From the NCBI GenBank assembly GCA_007116275.1, contig SKIU01000089.1, positions 1 through 6,398 of the forward strand: a DNA stretch of 6,398 nt. Direction: 5' to 3'. The position numbers were made by a program, and so were the translations under genes. The notes beneath the pieces are model-generated. The model ran no database searches and was not told the DNA's origin. It saw nothing but the letters and a program-made list of their open reading frames with translations. Below are positions 1 through 6,398 of this stretch, piece by piece (position 1 is the stretch's first letter; each line of letters opens with the position of its first letter). The stretch is from a candidate division SR1 bacterium (GTDB taxonomy: Bacteria > Patescibacteriota > Gracilibacteria > Absconditabacterales > Absconditicoccaceae).

Positions 1-63
1 AAAATCCCCCAGGAACTCCGTGTCTGGTTGCGTTATAGAAGTGAGAAATATTTTGGAAAATAA
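1..63 (+). CDS. Possible 3' end of an unidentified gene (C-terminal 20 codons)
   Basis: Frame 1 is open from the window edge to a TAA at 61-63 and reads KIPQELRVWLRYRSEKYFGK, a charged and aromatic composition that looks like the tail of a real soluble protein. The other two + frames also stop within the first 75 bases, so openness alone proves little. If real, the gene converges on the minus-strand nucleotidase gene, with the palindrome at 95-186 between their ends. I do not recognise the family from so short a tail. Confidence 0.3.
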   Translation, partial: KIPQELRVWLRYRSEKYFGK

Positions 64-94
64 TAACTACTAGTCATTACTAGAATAATATATA

Positions 95-186
95 CGTCAT
101 TTCGACTGTAGCGAAGCGAAATGGAGAAATCTTGGGGATTGAAAGTATTATAATCCCTAGATCTCTCCACTGCGGTCGAGATGACG
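95..186. repeat. Imperfect long palindrome, REP/MITE-like element, possible two-way terminator
   Basis: The outer arms 95-106 (CGTCATTTCGAC) and 175-186 (GTCGAGATGACG) are inverted complements with one mismatch. An inner stem pairs about 122-140 with 152-169 (TGGAGAAATCT against AGATCTCTCCA, then GGGGATT against AATCCCT, one base unpaired). Arm 1 carries roughly ten extra bases (around 112-121, CGAAGCG repeat-like) absent from arm 2. The ends CGTCATTTCGAC/GTCGAGATGACG resemble a repetitive palindrome I recall from intergenic regions of several bacterial groups; that resemblance is from memory. It lies 17 nt beyond the nucleotidase stop codon and between convergent gene ends. The folded RNA could therefore protect or terminate transcripts from both sides, although no long U tract follows. 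It may also be a non-autonomous mobile element. Confidence 0.7.
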
Positions 187-203
187 GATTGGGGTGGAAA
201 ATG

Positions 204-806
204 TTACAAAAACCCTTTCTTCACCAAAATCTCCTTCATCTGCTCGACACGATCCACTTTGTGGATATTGTTGCCACTTTCATAACCTTTATTCCACGGC
301 TTGTTGGGCATGATAACAGGGATATCTTTGGCTATGATTTTTTCGCTATTGTGGATAGTATCTTCAAACATCAACTCCGATCATAGATAGTGACAAATAT
401 CTCACTTACATCTACTATTTTCATTGTAATGATTAGCTAAGATAATATCACTAAACATCTTGGGATAATGCGTTTCTATCCACTGAATAGTCGCCTCTTG
501 TAATTCATCACCTCTAGCAGTGATGACATAGAGTTCGTGTCATTGATTTTTTAATCCACGCACAATAGCATCCATACCAGCGACAGGACTTATTGTACCA
601 TGATCCAAAATAACCTCATCAAACACTTGTTTAGATGCATCAAATGATATTTTTTGCTCTTTGATTTTGGGGATATTTTCTACATAATAATCAACGATTT
701 CATCCCATGCTAAAGGGATTCACAAAAAAGTATTATTATGACGATCGAGCATAGATTTTATTAACTCTGCCAATACCTCATCGCAGTCAAATGTTATAAT
801 AGCCAT
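204..806 (-). CDS. HAD-superfamily hydrolase, 5'-nucleotidase (NT5C-like), UGA-recoded
   Basis: Read with TGA as Gly, this is a 200-residue protein from ATG at 806 to TAA at 204-206. Four in-frame TGA codons lie at 720, 540, 402 and 381 (lowest coordinates; residues 29, 89, 136 and 142). The HAD catalytic motifs are in order: motif I FDCDEVLAE, with D7 as likely nucleophile and D9 as acid/base; motif II ITARG with T96; a motif III lysine, probably K134 in CKGD; and motif IV FEDTIHNSE with E148/D149 for magnesium. The FEDTIHN ending and the size fit the deoxy(pyrimidine) 5'-nucleotidase type C group and related small phosphatases, acting in the cytoplasm. The exact substrate cannot be read from the sequence. 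The start lies 12 nt after the RND stop codon, so the two genes are probably co-transcribed. Only a weak purine stretch (AAGAAA) precedes the ATG. Confidence 0.85.
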
Positions 807-818
807 CGTGTTTCTTGA

Positions 819-1277
819 TTATAAACTAATAGTTTTGGTTCCTGTCCATCTATCATACCATGCCTTGTTGTCATCACTGAGCCAGATATGGACAAAGTTG
901 ATAGCAAGCATGATAAAGAGTAACAATCCTCCCAATCACGGATGAATCAAAATTCCCAGTATCGTGGGTACAAGAAGACTTCCCCATTTATAGAAAAATC
1001 TTTTTATCGCTAATTTTATGTCTAGTGGCGTTCCATCATCACTCACGACCTGTAGACCGATAGCTTGTTCGATCAGGTTTGGTTCTTGTGTCGTATGCGA
1101 ACCGATGCTATAGACGATATAAGCAACCAGATAGATCACAAAGAGTAGTCCAAATACGATCCCAATATTGCTCGTAATAAATCCTAGCCCAAACATCAAC
1201 CCTAACATATAAATAACGATCAATATACCTATCGGAGCTGCTATAAAGACGACACCGGCGATGATTGATCTTTTGAT
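819..1277 (-). other. RDD-like membrane domain fused to the RND C-terminus (residues ~1058-1209)
   Basis: After RND TM12 the protein continues in frame with an Arg (R1060) opening a hydrophobic helix (about 1062-1085), a second helix (about 1095-1115), the segment IGLQVVSDDGTPLDIKLAIK (about 1130-1149) followed by R1150, more hydrophobic sequence (about 1155-1190), and the end WYDRWTGTKT (W1197, D1199, R1200). This order matches the RDD family, in which two helices precede a GLrVV-DG-P segment and a C-terminal HDRlaGT motif. The Asp usual in the first RDD helix is not visible, so the domain is divergent. The function of RDD domains is poorly defined; transport or membrane-anchoring roles have been suggested. 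A TGA (936-938, Gly1171) lies inside this domain. Confidence 0.6.
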
Positions 1278-4200
1278 GTTGTGGATGATTTTCCCTTGAT
1301 CATAATACAATGCCGGGATCACAAACAATGTCATCGTAGAAGCAACTGCCAATCCAAACATAATCGTATATGCTAGTCCAGCAAAAAACTCATCTTGTCT
1401 TGCGACAGAGCTCAGTCATAATACAGTCGTGATAGTTGTAAGCAAAATCGGTTGCAGTCTTGCTCTTCCTGTTTCGACAATCGCATCATAAGCAGACAAT
1501 CATCTTTTACGATTGTTGTTCGCTCTATCAATAAAGACGATGGCATCATTGACCACGATACCAGTCAGTGCAATAAACCCGATACCAAACGACATACTAT
1601 ATGGATTGCCTGTCACCCAAAGTCCAATATTACTTCCCAACAACCCCATCACGATACTGTACATGATGATAAATGGTTGTAAGAAACTGTTAAATTGCAA
1701 TATAAGTATCGCATAGATAAGCACAATCGCTATAACAAATGCAATCCCTGTCGCTTGGATAATATCAGCATTTTCCTGTGTTTCACCACCTTCCTGGAAA
1801 CTAATCCCATCAGGATAGTTATAATTCCTGGCAAAGGTAGCAAACTGTGATTGTATAACATCAGGAGTGAGTCACTGATCAATATCTGATTCTACTCTCA
1901 CGGTAATATTTCCATCTTCTCTTGCGATATTACTGATCGCACTTTCAAAATTGTAATCAGCAACAGTTCCGAGCATGATATTCCCAGCTCTTGTTGGTAC
2001 GGCTATATTCATCACATCATCAGCACTTGCACCATCAAGGAAATCATCATACATCACTTTGATATCATAGCTATCATATCTTCCTCTAATACTTCCAGCT
2101 CATAAACCATTGAGTGTCAAAAACAATTCTCCCATTATTTCATTGGGCAATATACCCATAAGCGCAAGCTTCTGTTTATCTATAGTAAACACAAATTGTC
2201 ATGGACTTTCACTACTAGAGTTAGTGACATTTCTGGATCCAGGGATAGACTGAAGATGATTTTCAAACTCTTGAGCTACCTCCATAAGTGTCCCAAATTT
2301 TTCGTTACTATCAGCGATAAGTTTAATTCACACCGCTTTTCCAGATGGTGGTCATCATGCTTGTACAGCGATAGATACCTGTAATCATTGAGCAGTTAGT
2401 AGAGCGAGTTTCTCGGTTATTTCAGTTTCTACATCAAAACTACTCCTTAGCTTTTCTTTGTCTCTCACAGTCTTTTTAAATAATTCTACTCATAGGGTAA
2501 TAGTTTCATTATCGATAGTATACGAATACGTTTTCACTTCAGGGATTTGTGATATAGCATTGTCTATAGTGGACATATATTGCGTCATAGCATTGGTATC
2601 AGTTCCTTCTCTTGCACTGATGTCTACATTGATAAACGGACTATCACCACTGGGAAAAAACTCAAATCCCAGTCTTGGACTCAATACTATAAAACTTAAA
2701 ATCAAAAGCCCAACAGGACCGAGTATTGCCATCAGTCTTGATTTTTTATTGTTCATAACTTTCCCAAGCCATACACTATATTTTTTTCCGATAGCATCCA
2801 AGATTTTTTCACGACGAGAAAATGTCTCTGCTGTTTTTTCTTCTTTTCATTCTCTTTCTACAGCTAAGAGTGTCAGTTCTTCATCATTGAGATACTCTTT
2901 TTCATCGTCTCTTGTCTCATATGTTTTACTCTTTTTACTTAGTTTATAGTAGAGCGCCGAATTGATTGTGAGTGATATAAATAATGCAGCCAATAGTGTC
3001 GTAAATATAGTTATAGGAATGTAGGCCAAGAATTTCCCTGTTACTCCAGGTAGACTTAATAGCGGCAGAAACACCACACAAGTCGTTGCAGTTCATGCAA
3101 TAAGCGGTCGCCTATATTCTTTGACTGCCAATAATACAGCACTTTTGGGTTCAAATCATAATCTCATTTTCTCATAGGCTCATTCTATCACCACGATAGT
3201 CGTATCGATCGCGATACCAAAACAAATAATCAGACTAAAATTCGTCAAGAAATTGAGCGATAGTCCAAGTTGATTCAAGACCACAAAAGTGATCAAAAAT
3301 GCAAGTGGTATCGTGATACTTGCAATAATTGATTCTTTGAATCCAACAAACAACAATATTGCTAGAAAGACCAAAATAAGTGTCTGCAGTCCATTGGTTG
3401 CTAAGCTGTCATAGTCATCCCTAATGAAATCAGCAATATCTTGTGTATATGCGACAGATAATCATTGATAGGCCTGTGTATCCAACAATTTTTCCAATGC
3501 ATCTTTTGCCTTATCAGAGCTACCAAAAACACTTTCTCCTGCTTTTTTATTAAATGTCATTGTCACAAAATTGTAACCGCTAGATTGATAACTTCCCAAT
3601 CTCGCAACACGATCATCTGTATAATGTCTTTGTACTTGTGCTAATGATCACAGTTCAACGACATCATTTTGTATGACTATTGGTGTTTTGAGTATGTCTT
3701 GTTCATCGATCCATTCTCACTGTATTCTAAAAGTATAGTTCAATGTATCAATACGATGATTTCCTAATGGTTGATTGCTATTATTCGCACGTATGGCAGT
3801 ACTAATATCATTCATCGTTAATCATATTTGCTTCGCCTTATCTTGATCAATAATCACACGCACTTCATAATCAGAACCTCATTGGATATCTATACGAGAA
3901 ACAAATCATCTATTTTCCAAATCTGTCTTGATAAGCTGTGCACGTTCTCTCAGGTATGCTTGGGTAAATATATCTGCATCTCCATATAAGAGTACATTAA
4001 ACATTCTTTCATTATCTGTTGATATTTCTGTAACGACAGAATCTTCAGCATCAGAAGGAAGTTGAGTTTTATCTACAGCATCTTTGATATCTACAAGCGC
4101 CTTACTTGTATCTGCATCATTGTTTAACTCAATCGTAGTATTTGCTAAACCGATAGCGCTACTAGATGTGATTTTTTTGACACCATCAATACCTTCCAGA

Positions 4201-4448
4201 GACTGTTCTATTTTCTCCGTAATGAGCGTATCCATATCGACTGGATTAACGCCTGGATAGACCGTTGTCACTTGAATAATACCAAACTCTATCTCAGGAC
4301 TCGACTCTTTGGGTATGATAAATGCAGAATAGAGTCATATTCCGATAAGTAAAATACTAAACAGTGCAGTAAATTTCCATCTTGCCACCCAAAACCCAAA
4401 AAATCATGATTCAAGTTTTTTGACAATATTTTGTGTTTTTTTTGTCAT
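819..4448 (-). CDS. RND-family efflux permease with C-terminal RDD-like domain, UGA-recoded
   Basis: One frame runs from ATG at 4448 to TAA at 819-821, giving 1209 residues with 23 TGA codons read as Gly and no internal TAA or TAG. The start is fixed by an in-frame TAA at 4455-4457, two codons further upstream. RND architecture is clear: TM1 about 27-43 followed by the typical IPKESSPEIEFG and VYPGVNPVD segments, a large extracytoplasmic loop, TM2-6 about 353-490, TM7 about 572-592, a second large loop, and TM8-12 about 898-1048. Landmarks are FGIAIDTTIVVIE in TM4 (D415), LIAGTATTCVVFLPL, GPPSGKAVGIKL, and GIVVNDAIVFID in TM10. Normal RND pumps end near the FVIPALYY segment (about 1042-1049); this one continues about 155 residues into an RDD-like membrane domain. 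RND pumps use the proton-motive force to expel lipophilic compounds; the substrate here is unknown. No membrane-fusion or outer-membrane partner gene is in the window. Confidence 0.93.
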
Positions 4449-4630
4449 TGATGATTAGTAATCGTAAAATAGGTCATTGTGAAATCACTATAGTAGTTGT
4501 AGCAAGCTTTCAGCCATCACAATCGCTCTCGTATCCTGTATGCAAGCATATTTTCTCATTGTTTTGCAAAGCGAACAATACGATAATATTGATAGTTATA
4601 TACTTACAGATACCTGATCATAAAACAAGT
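4449..4630 (-). promoter_or_regulatory. Intergenic region upstream of the RND gene; weak promoter candidate only
   Basis: No gene is visible in either strand. On the minus strand TACTAA (4455-4460) ends 7 nt before the RND ATG and could be a -10 box for a leaderless transcript, but no good -35 box stands at the right distance. A weak hairpin (ATTGTT 4558-4563 with AACAAT 4574-4579) lies after the glycosylase stop codon, without a U tract, so it is a poor terminator candidate. No Shine-Dalgarno sequence precedes the RND start. Transcription of the RND gene by read-through from the glycosylase gene cannot be excluded. Confidence 0.2.
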
Positions 4631-5347
4631 CTACATATGCTTTTCTCGATAATCTATCCATATAGCAGCATCGAGATGGAGAGGCGCTATGCCGTACTTT
4701 TCAGCAAGCTTTTGATAGTAATTGATAATAATACTATCGTTATCAATCGTATCAGGAAATTGTTTCCTATAAATAGCACGTAGACGTGAATCCAGCGGTA
4801 TGACAATATCCATCGGATATGCTACAAAATCATTTATTACTATTCTGACTGCATAGCCATACATTTTGATTGCAAATGACATAGTTTTGTTATGAGGATC
4901 TTGTTTCATACCTTTGCTGATATCTATTCGGAGCGAATACATCGTATCCTGATACGCCAGCAATCACTCTTGCTTCCTAAGTGTCCTATATACAGGAGCA
5001 AATTTTTCCAATCTTTTGCGTTTATTGTTATATAGACGCTTATTATACCTGCTTGTCGTCAAAAATTGATATCGTCGATCTGTATTGTTGTTTTGTAGTA
5101 TGTATAGCGTTTCTCGATCATTTACTATTTTTTCAGCAAATTCAGTCCACCACAAAGGTCATGATCCAGCAACCTGAAACCCAACCAGCGCACATTGTAA
5201 GACAAGAAAGATAAATAATTCGTCATCAGGATTTATTTTTTGAATATCTCTCCACGCTTTTTGCAGAACAAGAAATTGTGTATCACTATTTTCCATAGCG
5301 ATGACATCTTTTATGGTTATTGTCTGTAGATAGTTTTCTAGTTGCAT
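4631..5347 (-). CDS. AGOG-type 8-oxoguanine DNA glycosylase / AP lyase, UGA-recoded
   Basis: With TGA as Gly the frame gives 238 residues from ATG at 5347 to TAG at 4631-4633, the usual length for AGOG proteins. Two TGA codons lie at 5159-5161 (G63) and 4964-4966 (G128). Family segments are in order: N-terminal SDTQFLVLQKAW, then CALVGFQVAGSGPLWWTEFA (about 54-71), where G63 is the conserved Gly; then DPHNKTMSFAIKMYGYA (about 150-166); IPLDSRL (about 183-189); and PLHLDAAIWID near the end. K154 and D186 fit the Schiff-base lysine and catalytic aspartate of the helix-hairpin-helix glycosylases. Their 32-residue spacing equals the Lys140/Asp172 pair I recall for Pyrobaculum AGOG. The role is base-excision repair of oxidised guanine. 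Alternative starts are ATG 5296, which would lose family-conserved sequence, and TTG 5464, which would overlap the peptidase gene. Confidence 0.85.
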
Positions 5348-5353
5348 ACAAGT

Positions 5354-5381
5354 TTTATATACAACAAAGGCTGACTTGCAA
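5354..5381 (-). promoter_or_regulatory. Candidate sigma70-type promoter for the glycosylase gene, leaderless
   Basis: On the minus strand TTGCAA (5376-5381) and TATAAA (5354-5359) are separated by 16 nt and resemble -35 and -10 boxes. The -10 box ends 7 nt before the A of the ATG at 5347, so the expected transcription start falls at or next to the start codon and the mRNA would be leaderless. This agrees with the lack of a Shine-Dalgarno sequence. It is a consensus match by eye in AT-rich DNA. Confidence 0.35.
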
Positions 5382-5399
5382 GTATTGATGTGTTTGTTA

Positions 5400-5427
5400 T
5401 TGCAAATATCTGTCGACTTCGTACTAT
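5400..5427 (+). promoter_or_regulatory. Candidate promoter for the M23 peptidase gene
   Basis: On the plus strand TTGCAA (5400-5405) and TACTAT (5422-5427) are 16 nt apart. They would start transcription about 20 nt before the ATG at 5457. The -35 box has the same TTGCAA hexamer as the divergent glycosylase promoter. A second -10-like TATATT at 5441-5446 lies closer to the gene but has no fitting -35 box. Confidence 0.3.
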
Positions 5428-5456
5428 TAGTCACTGTATTTATATTGTATCGCGTT

Positions 5457-6398
5457 ATGCACAAATATATTGTATCTATATTATTGACTACTTGATTGTT
5501 GATAGGAATAAGTCAGGCACGAATGTATCCTATCAAAACAGTAACACTCAATAACTGTGATCCATCACAAGAGCAGTGTGTTTTTGATTTACCACGCATT
5601 ACTAATGCAGATTACGACGCATATAGAACCAATCCACTGTATCGTCGTATCTATACGGTATTGCGATGAGCAACTTATCCATGACAACGAGATGTATGAG
5701 CAGGAAGTCACAAAGGAGTCGATATAGCAACTATTCCTGAAACGCCAGTGTATGCAGTCCAAGAATGAAAAGTAATCCAAGCTTGATGGCAAGGAAATCG
5801 ATGAAATGTTATCGTCATAGAGCATGATCATGAAGGTGGTAAGATATACAGCTCTTATGCACATGTATGAGATGTTTTTGTTCGTGTATGAGACTTTGTT
5901 GCTAAGGGACATATGATTGGCGAAGTGTGAGATACAGGAAATGCATCATGACCACATCTCCATCGACAGATGGATATCAATCAAAATGGTGTTTATCCTT
6001 TTCATTTCTATAACTGTCCAGGAAGTCTAACTGAGATAGTTAATAATGGGTCATGCAGAAATCAACTCGTAGCAAACACCCTCGATCCTATAGGATTTAT
6101 CGAAGAACAAATCCAAAAAGCTCCTGAACCAAACATATCGCAAGGTTTATCTTTCCATGGATTTGTCGGTGGATATAGTCAAAAAGACGCATTACAACTA
6201 TTCCATATTCGCCAAGTCGACATGTCTACATCTTTATCACAACCCATTCGAGTGCGTTTCAATGAACAAAAAGTATCAGTCTTCCCAACCAATCTTTCCT
6301 TTATTGGTTCACAGAGAACGCTTTATATTCGCTGAATCCAGCCAGGATTAACATTTATTTCGCTTATGCAGTGAGATACCATCATCCAACAAATCCCA
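5457..6398 (+). CDS. Secreted M23 (LytM-type) zinc metallopeptidase, 3' end outside the window, UGA-recoded
   Basis: With TGA as Gly the frame is open from ATG 5457 to the window end (314 codons) and contains 13 TGA codons. Residues 1-21 form a signal peptide (basic start HK, hydrophobic core containing a TGA-encoded Gly13, SQA cleavage site), so the product is exported. The M23 domain spans about 70-175. H85 and D89 (HKGVD) and H169 (PHLH) are the zinc ligands; H136 (SSYAH) and H167 are the other active-site histidines. The line RVGDFVAKGHMIGEVGDTGN is typical of the family, and several of its glycines plus Gly165 before PHLH are TGA. The enzyme should cut peptidoglycan cross-bridges or stem peptides. 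Cys pairs C34/C41 and C187/C200 could form disulfides outside the cell. After residue about 215 comes a beta-rich segment of unknown role. No Shine-Dalgarno sequence precedes the start. Confidence 0.92.

Noticed and set aside
132..386. Plus-strand open frame of 84 codons starting inside the palindrome
   Set aside because: It begins in the repeat and runs antisense to the nucleotidase gene, whose HAD motifs are intact.
2458..2949. Plus-strand open frame of 163 codons
   Set aside because: It lies wholly antisense to the RND gene, has a low-complexity Ser/Phe/Leu composition typical of a complement shadow, and shows no recognisable domain.
819..4448. Pseudogene: an RND gene broken by more than twenty stop codons
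   Set aside because: All interruptions are TGA, none TAA or TAG, the frame never shifts over 1209 codons, and the same pattern occurs in every neighbouring gene at glycine positions. Decay would give mixed stops and indels.
4433..4783. Plus-strand open frame of 116 codons across the RND-glycosylase spacer
   Set aside because: It overlaps the glycosylase 3' end and the RND start antisense, and has no recognisable motif. The glycosylase frame contains conserved catalytic residues in the shared part.
5589..5912. Minus-strand open frame of 107 codons
   Set aside because: It is antisense to the M23 active-site region and has the Ser/Cys/Ile-rich look of a shadow frame.
5457..6398. UGA decoded as tryptophan (code 4) or selenocysteine
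   Set aside because: TGA positions fit Gly, not Trp, for example before PHLH and in VGD turns, while TGG serves Trp positions such as WWTEF in the glycosylase. No SECIS-like need exists for so many sites in unrelated proteins.
1..6398. CRISPR array, tRNA, rRNA or transposase gene
   Set aside because: I saw no regularly spaced direct repeats, no cloverleaf with a CCA end, and no transposase motif. The only repeat seen is the palindrome at 95-186.

Overview
The window almost certainly comes from a Gracilibacteria/Absconditabacteria (SR1)-type member of the candidate phyla radiation, which reads UGA as glycine (genetic code 25). With the standard code the window is a scatter of short broken ORFs. 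When TGA is read as Gly, they join, without any change of frame, into four clean genes carrying 42 in-frame TGA codons. These genes end only at TAA or TAG, or run off the window edge. Many TGA codons fall exactly where the protein families have an invariant glycine, for example the Gly before the HxH motif of the M23 peptidase, the GPPSG segment of the RND pump and the SG-G motif of the AGOG glycosylase. Trp is encoded by TGG, so TGA is not Trp here. The taxonomic call is inferred from the code; no rRNA or tRNA lies in the window.

Layout from left to right. Positions 1-63 may hold the last 20 codons of a + strand gene. Positions 95-186 are a long imperfect palindrome (REP/MITE-like) between convergent gene ends. 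Positions 204-806 (-) encode a HAD-type, NT5C-like nucleotidase. Positions 819-4448 (-) encode a 1209-residue RND permease with an RDD-like membrane domain fused to its C-terminus; it ends 12 nt before the nucleotidase gene and probably shares its transcript. Positions 4449-4630 are noncoding. Positions 4631-5347 (-) encode an AGOG-type 8-oxoguanine DNA glycosylase/AP lyase. Positions 5348-5456 are a divergent promoter region. Positions 5457-6398 (+) encode a secreted M23 (LytM-type) metallopeptidase, cut by the window end.

The genes do not form one obvious pathway. The RND pump and the M23 peptidase are cell-envelope functions, the glycosylase repairs oxidised guanine, and the nucleotidase probably dephosphorylates a small phosphate ester or nucleotide. 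No convincing Shine-Dalgarno sequence precedes the genes. For the glycosylase a -10-like box sits so close to the ATG that a leaderless mRNA is plausible. The points most worth following up are the recoded UGA, the RND-RDD fusion, the archaeal-type AGOG enzyme and the palindromic repeat.
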